A DNA stretch of 64,000 bases from Lytechinus variegatus (lineage: Eukaryota; Echinodermata; Echinoidea; Temnopleuroida; Toxopneustidae), in assembly GCF_018143015.1 (NCBI RefSeq), contig NC_054746.1:33011129-33075128 (forward strand). The letters are read 5' to 3'. A program made the translations under genes and the position numbers. The notes beneath the pieces were generated by a model. The model did not search any database. It saw only the letters and a program-made list of their open reading frames with translations, and was not told where the DNA came from. This document shows positions 42,825 through 53,454 of the stretch, piece by piece (position 1 is the stretch's first letter; every line of letters starts with the position of its first letter).

Positions 42825-44281
42825 TGGAAAAAGCTTGCCTTGTGAGCGAAGCATGATCTCAGCAATGTAAGAAGCCAAACATTTTGCAGAACATGGCATA
42901 CATTCAGAAAATGATACCATACTCGACCGTCATGTTTCTTTTTCATTTTCTCGGTTGTCAAATACTCTTTTGCCTATACTACCCCAATTTTTCAAGGGGG
43001 GGGGAGGTTGCCCTCGAAACCCCAGCTTGTATCATGTAAAGAATATCATATTCATTTTTTAATTATGTATTCCACCTTGATTGTACAGAGCATCCCCAAC
43101 CGGATTGTGTGACTCATCACCCCCCCCCCCCTGCTGTCTACGCCCATTAGGCATAGGCCCTATTATGCCTTTAGATAATACGACCATATTAATATATCTA
43201 TATTTTTTAATAGGGTCGCATTATTTACAGACATGATACGCTTATCAGCCTAACCAGGCCTAAATTTTGATGAAATTTTCAGTATTTGATTTTTTTTTTC
43301 GTTTTATTCAAATCAAATGTTTGAGGGTGGACACGTCCTTTAAAAGGATATAAGTGCATGGTAATGGCAAATGAACCTTGGCAATAAAGTTTGCTATAAA
43401 AAAACGGTGAAAATGATTTTATGTAATTCCATCTCGATCCCGCCTCCTGGGGAGCATTTCAAGAAAGCACTTGTCGGACAGTTTATCCGACAATTTATAT
43501 TTCAAACGAGAGTTACCATAGTAACAATGCCGCTCGGCCAATCAAAACCAAGGAAAGTTGTCAGATCTGACAATAATTATTATTTGTTCGTCATGTTCGT
43601 CATGATCAGTCACCTTTGTCTATTAACCCTATAAGGACTGGGCTATTTGAGTTGTATTAGTTCCCTTCTAATCTCGGCGGCCGTTTAACGTCGAAATTTG
43701 GCATGGACATTCTTTACCCCATAAACTACAAGGCATTATAAACAAAATTTCGGAAATTATTTTTCTTGTTATAAAATGAAATATGCCAATTAGTGAAAAA
43801 CACTATTTGCATAATTATACAACACCCAATTTCACTTCAAATTTTCATCCCCCCGATGTCATTTTTGCAATCTTATTTAAAGGTTTCCACAAAGAAAATT
43901 GCAGAAGCCAATTTTTTCTTTGTTTTCAGAATTTCTTATTCATTTCTTTGTTTTAATTAAGCAGACCAACTTACATGTAGAATGAAAAATTTATGAATTT
44001 CTTCTCCCATATTGACTTTGTATTCGAAGTATAATGAGCCATTTTCGGCACTAAATTGTCTCATCAAAAGTCACGTGGCGTCATGTCACTATACCCGTAC
44101 CGGACCCGTACATCACAAATTTGCTCTCAAAAGTTGCGCGACTGAGACTTTATAGAAAAAGTCATGAAAGTTTTGGATACCTAAATTTTGCGGCTCTACC
44201 ACCTGACGACATACGAGATCACCTGACTTAGGAATTGATCACATGACGTGACTATTAAAATAAAATTCGCTCGAGATCGGG

Positions 44282-44477
44282 ATGAAGTTGTTTTGCTGTA
44301 TCTGCGTTGCATTTATTTTACAATCCATCAAATCATGCCATGGAATAGATTGTGAAGGCTTGCCCATACCTAAGTCCTACGTTGTATATGCCCTAAAAAA
44401 TGGTGATGAAATCAACATCGACGGGAGACTCGATGACAATGCGTGGAAAGAAGTGACACGATCTGATCCATTCATTG
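44282..44477 (+). CDS. CBM9-like exon 1 (signal peptide, domain start)
   Basis: Encodes the signal peptide and the start of the domain through DGRLDDNAWKEVTRSDPFIG. Donor ATTG|GTAAGA, phase 1. An open frame continues into the intron and is not part of the domain. Confidence 0.85.
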
Positions 44478-47400
44478 GTAAGAGACGCGACCGGCCGGTA
44501 CGGCAGCGGGGGCAGCCGACGGTTTATGGTAATTCACGTACCGTCTGCCCCGCTTCTTGCCCGATGTCATGTTATGATGAGAGAACAAGGCTCCATTTAA
44601 TGTCATGTAGCTAGTACTCTGTATGCAGGTGAACTCAATTAAGCCTACCATTTAATTTTCTTTCTGAACAAGCATTTACCTTCTACTACGGTATATCAAT
44701 TTTAAAATTTATGACTTCCCCAAAATTAAAACTATGAGAACATGAGAAACATGACAGATATATTGATAAAATGATACTGGTTACAGTATGCATGGTATGT
44801 CCGAAACTAAAGGCTTCTGTCAAAGTGGCCTCTAGCCGCGAGACCAAGTGATATTTCTAAAGTCAAGTGTGTTTTTATTATCTCATGTCAAGTTAACTTT
44901 AACAAATAAATCAGTTGGAATTGCTTAAATGAAAAAAATGTCTTTACATGTAGCCAACAAGAGCAAGATACGTGCCATTATGTCATTGCAGTGGAGAACT
45001 TTGACCTGATACTTTTTCAACTAGACCATGATTATGTTGAATAAACCCACAGATCCTCAAATCACCAAGAATCCTAGGCCTAGCTCAGATTAATAGTTGA
45101 AAAAAATATAGATCAGAGTGGAGGTATAGAATTTCCATAGAGCCAATCTAAAACCATTTGAACACTTGAATCCGCTTTTAATTGCTCCTGTTTGGTGGTA
45201 TAAGCCTTAAATTAAGGCACCCTATTGAAGCTCTGCGCTGCATTGTAATGGCAAGGGTTCAAATCATGCTCTTGGTGACTGATATTTATAATATCTTCAG
45301 TTGAAATTGATGATAAAAATTGACAATAATTAGCATAAATTAGACCAGACAATGTGTGAATGTGAAAGTGATTTTCAACAATAAAAACAGCAAAGTTGAC
45401 TTTCACTTGGTCTGGCAGATCTAATGGCAGGTATGCGTTATAATGAAATTGGTCTAAGCCACAAAATATTAATGGCAGAATTAAGGTTCTAAAGGCTAAA
45501 TGTAGTTCTTGTCGATTTGATGGTTACTTGTTTTCCTTTTTTTGCTATAGAGGTCTATATCTCAGAGCTACATGAGGTACCCAGACCTTTAACATGGTAT
45601 TTGAAATTTTTTTGTGTGGCAAATTTTGGCAAATGCTGTTCTAAAAAAATCATATATTTATTATTCATGTTGTAGGATTGTAATGATTTAACTTTGAATT
45701 TTGATCTTTTCTTTTAATCAACCACTTTTAAACATTGGATGTACTTGTAGGGTGGGTGCTGTCTGTTAGATATATCTAGCTTAGTGTAATCATCAATGTT
45801 TTACCTATATTTCGTCAGCTGAAAAGCTTATAATATAATGATTAGCAGCTAACTAAATGCATATATATGAAGACAAACATGCATCCAGTCCTGTCTCACC
45901 AAATTAATTCAAAATTAACAAACTATATAACCCCATTATTTTCTCTCATTACATTTGAATTTAATTATCATTGTTTTGCTTGATTAATGTTTATCTTTTA
46001 TGGGATCATCCTTTTATGAATAATATTTTTTTAGGAATTGCCAGAGGGGGGGGGGGGTTAATGAATCAATAGTTTTGAATACTTAAAAAAATCAAATGTT
46101 TTTTTTTCTCTGAATTGATACAGACATCCAAGGTGAAAAATTTCCAAAGCCTAGATTTGACACTTGGGTAAAGATGAGATGGGACTACAAGTTCCTTTAT
46201 ATTGGAGCATATTTACAAGAGACAGATGTATTTGCTAACCAAACAAAGCATGACTCTGTTGGTAAGTTCTGATTTTCATTGACCCATGGCATATCATGAA
46301 TTTTTGCAGGCTTCTATTTCTGTATGAAGCTAAATTGTTACAAAGTCTAAACATAAAAAGACGAAGAATTGTCTTCTTCATGTGAGATTACAAAGCTTTT
46401 ATCTTTTAGTATATTGCATAGTGATTTTAATTAACATCTTGGTTCGAGTCTGAGAGATTTAATTGTTTGAACTGTTTTCTAATCGTATGCTGAGAATAAC
46501 ATGATTTGAACCAGTTGCATTAATTTGAAAAAAATGTAAGGCACCTTTACAAAGTCTGAAATTTTAATTGTAGAAAAATACTGTCTGGCTTAGTACAAGA
46601 CATTAGTATTTATCAATATATCATTATCAAGCAGTGTTATAAAACTAAGCATAATTCTTATTAGGCCTATATCTTTCTCATGATTTATTTTCTATTTGTA
46701 TAATTTTGCTTATTTATTTTGCAGTGTTTAAAGACAATGATTTTGAGGTAAGCACTTCCAATTTACTACAATGGCACATTCTTGTGGAATATGCCAACAA
46801 AATAAAAGTAGCAATTATTAGGAGTGAAGACTTTCCACCTATACTGTGTCCCCAAAACATTTACAAAATTTTTTTTTTACATGACAATAAATTATCTTGA
46901 ATCTTGTATCATAAAAGTAATGAAGAAATGAATACTTAAACATTCAATAGTGTTCTTAAATGTAAGAACTCATGGAGTAAGATAAACCTTTATGAATTCT
47001 CCTTTGGAACAACATATCCATTAAAAAGCGCTTTGTATAATTACCGGGGTATAAATATATCATTCCCACCCTCATTGGATTTTGACTTGTCTGTATACAG
47101 TTTGTGCACAATCTCCATTCCCTGTGGAATATTTCAGCTGAGAACTGTCTTGATATTTTGATTTTTTTAAATTTTCATCTATACAGGTATTTACTGATCC
47201 AGATGGCAGTACGCACTGGTAAGAATTTTAATCAAACAAGAAATCCAAGTCAACCTATATATAAAGTTGATTTGAATTAACATAGTTAAACTAAAGACGC
47301 ATTATCAATGAGAATAATCACAATTGGATGTAAGGTGAAGCTTTAATAATGTGTTTCATTTTCTGTAATAGTGAGACACACAACATTGCCTGTGCATAAT

Positions 47401-50400
47401 ATGAATGGGTAGATGATCTTCATGAATTTCAAATGTTTCAATCTGAATTCATCTGATAATGAAGAATTTCTCCTTTCTATTGCAGAGTGTTGAAATAACA
47501 ATGAATGTTCATCTACCAAAATATCTTTACATTCATATACAAAAACTGAATAGGATGCTGATACTCCCCTTATGATCCTGCCTGTTCTTTCATATAAACT
47601 TATTTTGTGAAGCTTTGATATACATTTTGTTTTTCTTAGAATGAGGGCACTGCCTTGTTAACTTTATATTAAGATAATCATGTATTTACAGCAGTCATAG
47701 TTATATATTCAACTGATTTTGGTTATAATATTTTAACTGTTGCAGGTATAAGGAATTTGAAATCAATGCTATAAATACCACATGGGATCTCATCTTGAAT
47801 AAAGTAAGTTGGTATGAGATTTCTTTATTTTTTATTTCATGGTATTTCATATCTTTCAATGAAATGGACATACATGATAAGTATTGGTGTTCTATATGAT
47901 ATATCTTGTATAGGTGTGCTTGTTTAATATTTTATTAATTCATTATCTTTAATGATTTCATTTATTCCTATTAATAGCCAAATATTGAGACCCTCTCTAT
48001 TACCTTAATTGTTATTTTCCCCTCTTTCTCTAATTCTTTAATTTTTGCCTCTTTTCTTTCCTCCTTATTTTAATTCTTTGCATTTATTTTCATTTCCTTT
48101 CATTTCCTTTTACATATTATTGTTTTTCTTTTTTTTCTTCTTTTTTTTCCTTCCTGTCTTTCTTTCTTTTGTTCACTTTTTCTACCATACCAGCCCTACC
48201 TCAATGGTGGTTTTGCAAACAGTAGCTTTGAGATGAGTGGGCTTCAAAGTGCCATCTTTGTTAATGGACCAATAAATGATCCTTTACATGAAGGTAATAT
48301 ATTTTAATCTCCTCTAATGTCCACCAGTTGAATTTTCTTTTGAATGTATTCCCCATAGAAACATGAAGTTCTACCCCTGACCTTTTACCTAACATCCATG
48401 TATGCCTTGTTTTGAGGTATTATGTAAATGTTTTCTTTACGATAAATTGATTTAAGTTCAAGGAATGAGTACTTATTTAATTTTTTTCATGTGGCAAATC
48501 AAATTAAAGTGTCTTTCATTCATATTAAAGTGATATTTTAATTACATTCTTTCCAGGGTTGATTTGAAAAAAAAATATGAATAGTAAAATTTCACTTAAC
48601 CGTGCATTTCAACATGTATCTTGATACCATTGCAGTATCATATGAAGTGATGTGTACGTGGACTATAACACTTTACTCACAACTATTTCATGTCTCATGT
48701 AGTCTTTTCATCTGACTGACTGAGTAAAATTTGTGATTAAAATCCCTGAGAAGATGCTAATAAATTGCTCCCTAGGGTATAATGCATTGATTGCTTTTAT
48801 AGTCAGAACAGGATTATAGGATGCCCACTGCATGTTCATCAATACAATATTTCTAAACTTATTCTTAATCTTAACCATTTGTTAAGCCCCCCCAAAAAAA
48901 AAAAAAAACCAGATAACAATGATAATCTGCTACATAAAAGCTGTCCCGAGTTAGTTACCTGTAGGACTACATATATATTTCATATTTCCTGCCAACTGTG
49001 GAATATTTTTGTGTTTTTGGAAAGATAAGTACTGGACTGTGGAATTAGCACTGCCCCTACACAGTCTTGTAACCAATGACAGTGAAGCGAAAGCTCCCCC
49101 AAAGCATGGAGATCAATGGAGAATCAATTTTAGCAGGTAATGTATTAAGCTGTTTCAATTATCATTGTTCATTTTGGGGGTTTAAATACAGAATTATAAG
49201 AAATTTTATATTAATCATTAATGATTTTTTTGTAATTTCAGAAATCATAAGCTTCAATGAAGTTAGATCAAAGAATATATAAATACATATATCTTTCCTT
49301 TAACACAAAACTTAGCAGTCAATCCTACAGTTGGTTAATCCAAATGATTACACATGAATGAGTCATAAAAATCATCGTTACAGTCAGTGATAAAGCTTGG
49401 TCTTAGTAGACTTTGGTTAGAGCTTGAAAAATCATTTAAAGTTGGATGGACAGATTGAGAGATGAAAAAAGAATGCCTGGATATGTGAATGATTTATAGA
49501 ATAATAAGTATATAAGAAGTTTATAAGTATATTAAATATAAAATACTTAAAGGTCAAACTACTGATAATAACAACATAATTTATCTTACTCTCAAGTCTA
49601 CTTTCAGAATTGGGGCCCATTACATTTTCACTTACACTAAAGTAGATATTAATAAGGACTTCTTTAACATACATTCTTCTAAATGATTAGTGTTTTTTAA
49701 TATTAAATATAGCCTACTCGATTTCCCAATGAAGAACACTGAAAATCCATTGATATCTTATCTGTATAAAAATTTAATTGATCTCGCTTTTTTTACTTCA
49801 CAGAGTGGAATGGCATGTCAAAAATGTTGATGGACACTATGAAAAGGTAAATGAACTCACCTGTATAGACTTATGAATAATTCAATATTTGATTGTCCTA
49901 CATATCATAAGCATTTCTTTTCTGCATTTGTTACAATGAATCTCAGCATTGATTTAGCCATCTATCCTCGGATGCAAATACTTGGGGAGGAGGATTTCAT
50001 CATGGAGCCTTTTTTTTTTTTAACTAGAAGTCACGAACCTATACTATTTTTCATTAAAAAATGGGATAGAAGAGAGCAATGTAAAAAAAGTTCACTTCAT
50101 ATTGGTCACAAAATGAAAAAGTTTGAAAAGTCTCAATTTACTTTCTGTGGTGATAACAAAAGGCACGTTTGGAAGTACATTTTGAACACAAAATTTTATA
50201 TTTTCTCCATCTCGAAAGATAGTGCTTGTCTTCTTGTGAACTCACGTTATGTCAAGTACATTATCCCATAGTATATATTCTCTAAGGAGATAAGATGCAC
50301 CTTGAGAGATAGTTTTGTGCGCAAAACATTCTACCAAACCTGTCATTATTATTATTGTTTGTTTGGTGTCACCTGTGCCTGGGAGGCGAAAAGCAAACTG

Positions 50401-53400
50401 AATCACTATGACCCACAGGTCTCTCCCGATGTCAATGATTGGGGAGTGGACCACAACACCGGAGTTCCCCCTCATCTTATGTGAAAAGTGCAGTGTGTTC
50501 TTAAAGGACAAGTCCACCCCAACAAAAACTTGATTTGAATAAAAAGAGAAAAATTCAACAAGCATAACATTGAAAATTTCATCAAAATCGGATGTAAAAT
50601 AAGAAAGTTATGACATTTCAAAGTTTCGCTTCATCTCACAAAAACAGTTATATGAACGAGCCAGCTACATCCAAATGAGAGAGTCGATGATGTCATTCAC
50701 TCACTATTTCTTTTGTTTTTTATTGTTTGAAATATGAAATATTTTGATTTTCTCGTCATTGTCATGTGAAATGAAGTTTCATTCCTTCCTGAACACGTGG
50801 AATTCCATTATCTTAACATTTTGTGCTTCAGGCAAGGAGGTCCTAATCGTCAAATTCGTAAAAACTGAAATATTGTATAATTCAAACAATAAAAAACAAA
50901 AGAAATACTGAGTGAGTGACATCATCAACTCTCTCATTTGGATGTAACTGGCTTGTTCATATAACTATTTTGTTAAAAATAAGCGAAACTTTGAAATGTC
51001 ATAACTTTCTTATTTTACATCCGATTTTGATGAAATCTTCAGCATTGTGCTTGTCTCATTTTTCTCTATTGATTCAAATCAACATTTTTCTGAGGTGGAC
51101 TTGACCTTTAACCTGCAAAGGCGATGACTCTCTTCTACACGGGACCTCCATTTAACGTCGTGTCTTTGTGGTTGGCTATAGTGAAATATACAGGATTAGG
51201 GTACTTGTATATTGATAATTAAAATGATAATGTGGACATGTATCAAACTTTGGATGATTGATCCTATCATCAGGTACCTGGGCTTCCAGAAGACAACTGG
51301 GTATGGTCTTCCCAGGACGCCATCAACATGCACCTTCCTGAAAGGTAGAAAATAATTTGTTTACACTTCAAGATATTTATCAATGATGCCATTGAAAAAT
51401 GATTAAAACCATGAAAACTATGTAGAATGGCACATTCACAGAAATATGCTTTCTTTTGTCTGAAGATAAGTAGATAAAGCCTGAAAAGTGTAGTAAGCTG
51501 AATTATGTTATAGTAAGTTAGTGTGGATTTGGGTTGAGGGGCTTTTTTTTATTGTCTGTCAAAATATAGAAAAAAAATCTGATAAAGGTCTTTAAGACAT
51601 AAGTGTTTTGTAAGAACTGCTTTAGAGGGCTAGGATGATAGCACTTTATAATGAAGGGAGATGCATGAGAATGAGATGAGCCTAGAATCGTTGTTTTAAT
51701 ATAAGATTAATAAAATTTAAGGATTGTCATTGTTCCAAGTAACCTTTGTGTAGTAATAAATTTATCAGAACACAAGATTGTTTTATAAAAGAAATTCCAT
51801 AACTTTCTACCATTAGCCTGTCTCTGTACATAATGCGTGAACTTTTTCTTTTTCAAGAATCTCCATTTGGTTTATAATTTTTTTTCCTCCCCAATTGTTT
51901 TATTGCTTTAGATGGGGGTTCATTCAATTCAGTAGTGATGCAGTCAACCAAACTAAATTTGTGAGAGATCCTCGCTGGCCTATCTACACCAGTCTAATAG
52001 CAGTTTACAATGCTGAAAAGGTAATGATGATGGAGATTTAAATGGGTGTGATGATGATGACAGAGGCAGCAGTAGTGATGAAGATGATAGTATAATGTGA
52101 TAGTGAATTATTGTAATGATAATGATGTCAATTATTATAAGTTATAAAAAATAATCAAAATTATCGTATCTCATTTTTATTCTCATCCTCTAATCATAAT
52201 CAAATATGATTATGATGCTAATGATAAGGCTAATCATGACGATATTAAAAGCAACACTATCAAACAATGATGATACAAATGATTTATGGTAGCGAGACTA
52301 AAGAATTATGATAAATCTTTCGTAAAAATATCATATTTTATCCCTGAATATAGGGGAAGGCGGGGTAAGTTGTGACAGTTTTTGCTTTTTGCATGTTAGA
52401 ATTGATATGATTAATAATCTTGTCGAAATAAGTACCTTGCTTTGAAATTTCATTCTTCTGAAATATTTTCCACCTATATATAAATTTCTACCCCAACACT
52501 GAAAGTCATCGTGACCTTTGAAAAAACCGATGTCAAATGGCTCAACTTGCCCCATATATGGGGTAAGTTTGAGCCACCTTCTGGGGTAAGTTGAGCCACA
52601 AAAACTATGTACAAAATGTATGGGGGAGAACCAGCATGTCAATTTTTTGTTTTAAGTCTTTTCACTTGCTAATTCTCTATAAATACTAACATCCTGTAAA
52701 AGGAAAAGAGCAGTCATGTAAATTTGCTCCTTTCAGCCTGCATTTCAATCGATTTTTATGGTTTGTTTGTTTTTTAAGATACATTACCATAGGAATTACC
52801 ATGGCTCAACTTGCCCCATGCTGTTTGGCTCAACTTACCCCAGTCCGAACTTAGTGCGATAATTTTTTATCCACACATTTATTAAGCATCCATCATATAA
52901 AAGACTATGACAAGAATGAAGATCCATACCTGGACTAATAATGTTGTTATCATGTCTTTATTATATTTAAAGACGTGTGTGTTTATAAAGCACTTATATA
53001 TTTTACACTCTTTTTTACTTTTTTGGCTGAAATTCACATTTTCCCCTCTAAAAAAACTACTTTTTGTTTCAAAGTTGGAAACAATGTGGTGGGGTTAGTG
53101 GTTATGCTATGGGTCATCAATACATGACACCACCACAATGTCTGACTCATTCATTATTGGCCTGGGGCTGGTGGCTCAACTTGCCCCTATGCTCAACTTA
53201 CCCCGCCTTCCCCTACTTAGAACAATCTACCATCTATTTGCCTCCATCAGGAGTTCTTCTCCATCCATGGTTACTTCACAGAGGACATCAATCAACTAGA
53301 AATACCGGACTACATCAGGAATGGGACATGTGCTCAGCCTCCTAACATCACTGTTATACAGAGTTATAAATTCACTGCTACAGTCCAGCCATTGACCAAA

Positions 53401-53454
53401 AGTCTGAAAACAGGACATATACGGGACGACCGCCTCATATGGTTCACACCATGA
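44282..53454 (+). CDS. Secreted CBM9-like carbohydrate-binding protein, 11 exons
   Basis: Exons: 44282-44477, 46124-46261, 46725-46747, 47187-47218, 47746-47803, 48194-48293, 49025-49136, 49804-49846, 51274-51344, 51912-52020, 53251-53454; total 1086 nt, 361 residues, all phases match. A signal peptide is visible (MKLFCCICVAFILQ then SIKSCHG). The mature part resembles the family-9-like carbohydrate-binding proteins common in bacteria: INIDGRLDDNAWKEV, TWVKMRWDYKFLYIGAYLQE, FKDNDFEVFTDPDG, YKEFEINAINTTWDL, DKYWTVELALP, GDQWRINFSRVEW, PEDNWVWSSQDAINMHLPER. These sandwich folds bind sugars; no catalytic residues are expected. Seven N-glycosylation sequons (NQT twice, NTT, NSS, NDS, NGT, NIT) fit a secreted protein. 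No membrane helix or GPI-like tail. Ligand unknown. Confidence 0.88.
44478..46123 (+). other. CBM9-like intron 1
   Basis: Starts with a GC-rich inverted repeat (about 44500-44560: AGCGGGGGCAG...ACGGT and ACCGTCTGCCCCGCT). The rest is AT-rich and gene-free, with a poly-G run near 46048. Confidence 0.6.
46124..46261 (+). CDS. CBM9-like exon 2
   Basis: Acceptor AATTGATACAG; donor GTTG|GTAAGT. Encodes DIQGEKFPKPRFDTWVKMRW and a strand LYIGAYLQETDVFANQT. Phase 1 on both sides. Confidence 0.92.
46725..46747 (+). CDS. CBM9-like exon 3, 23-base microexon
   Basis: Acceptor TTATTTTGCAG; donor TGAG|GTAAGC. Encodes VFKDNDFE, the middle of the conserved DNDFE motif. Phase 1 in, phase 0 out. Confidence 0.88.
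47187..47218 (+). CDS. CBM9-like exon 4, 32-base microexon
   Basis: Acceptor TCTATACAG; donor CACTG|GTAAGA. Encodes VFTDPDGSTHW; the DPDG loop is conserved in the bacterial relatives. Phase 0 in, phase 2 out. Confidence 0.9.
47746..47803 (+). CDS. CBM9-like exon 5
   Basis: Acceptor AACTGTTGCAG; donor ATAAA|GTAAGT. Encodes YKEFEINAINTTWDLILNK. Phase 2 in, phase 0 out. Confidence 0.92.
48194..48293 (+). CDS. CBM9-like exon 6
   Basis: Preceded by a long polypyrimidine tract (about 48121-48190) and acceptor CATACCAG; donor GAAG|GTAATA. Encodes PYLNGGFANSSFEMSGLQSA and an FVNGPINDP loop. Ends in phase 1. Confidence 0.9.
48294..49024 (+). other. CBM9-like intron 6
   Basis: Gene-free, AT-rich; nothing recognised. 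Confidence 0.5.
49025..49136 (+). CDS. CBM9-like exon 7
   Basis: Acceptor GTTTTTGGAAAG is weak; donor AGCAG|GTAATG. Encodes DKYWTVELALPLHSLVTN and PPKHGDQWRINFSR. Phase 1 in, phase 2 out. Confidence 0.9.
49804..49846 (+). CDS. CBM9-like exon 8, 43 bases
   Basis: Acceptor TTACTTCACAG; donor AAAAG|GTAAAT. Encodes VEWHVKNVDGHYEK. Phase 2 in, phase 0 out. Confidence 0.9.
50360..50500 (+). mobile_element. Possible SINE fragment
   Basis: ACAACACCGGAGTTCCCCCT and AAAGTGCAGTGTGTTCTT resemble a SINE tail recurrent in marine invertebrates, from memory. Unproven. It abuts the palindromic MITE at 50501. Confidence 0.3.
50501..51111. mobile_element. Palindromic MITE (AAGGACAAGTCCACCCC), copy 2
   Basis: Same structure and orientation as the copy at 32268-32874, about 611 bases, in CBM9-like intron 8. 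Ends TTAAAGGACAAGTCCACCCC and reversed TTAAAGGTCAAGTCCACCTC. Confidence 0.85.
51274..51344 (+). CDS. CBM9-like exon 9
   Basis: Acceptor CCTATCATCAG; donor GAAAG|GTAGAA. Encodes VPGLPEDNWVWSSQDAINMH and LPER, the conserved C-terminal strand motif. Phase 0 in, phase 2 out. Confidence 0.92.
51912..52020 (+). CDS. CBM9-like exon 10
   Basis: Acceptor TTGCTTTAG; donor AAAAG|GTAATG. Encodes WGFIQFSSDAVNQTKFVRDP and a helix-like YTSLIAVYNAEK. Phase 2 in, phase 0 out. Confidence 0.9.
52351..53215. mobile_element. MITE with GGGGAAGGCGGGGTAAGTTG ends and TA duplication
   Basis: The element 52353-53213 has 20-base perfect inverted ends (GGGGAAGGCGGGGTAAGTTG) flanked by TA. Inside, GGGGTAAGTTGAGCC-like words recur in both orientations (about 52362, 52541, 52560, 52584, 52803, 52828, 53173, 53191). 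It occupies most of CBM9-like intron 10. Confidence 0.85.
53251..53454 (+). CDS. CBM9-like exon 11 (C-terminus and stop)
   Basis: Acceptor TTGCCTCCATCAG. Encodes EFFSIHGYFTEDINQLEIPD, a NGTCAQPPNIT segment and DDRLIWFTP then TGA. The intron just upstream is largely a transposon that ends 37 bases before this exon. Confidence 0.88.
   Translation, partial: EFFSIHGYFTEDINQLEIPDYIRNGTCAQPPNITVIQSYKFTATVQPLTKSLKTGHIRDDRLIWFTP

Larger units (their letters stand above)
40246..44281. other. Intergenic region after the choline transporter
   Basis: Holds the choline transporter 3' untranslated region (candidate AATAAA at 41437-41442 and 41919-41924), GAT microsatellites, the 7SL-like SINE, a hAT-like remnant (about 42540-42824), fragments of other repeats (41627-41760; 43268-43343, one arm of the palindromic MITE family; 43445-43590) and presumably the promoter of the CBM9-like gene. 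No additional coding exon recognised. Confidence 0.55.

Noticed and set aside
44478..44614. Continuation of the first CBM9-like exon into arginine-rich sequence
   Set aside because: A GTAAGA donor in the right phase, and the join to exon 2 restores the family alignment, so this is intron.
49873..50271. Open frame of 132 codons
   Set aside because: It lies wholly within intron 8 of the CBM9-like gene, has no recognised motif and no splice fit.
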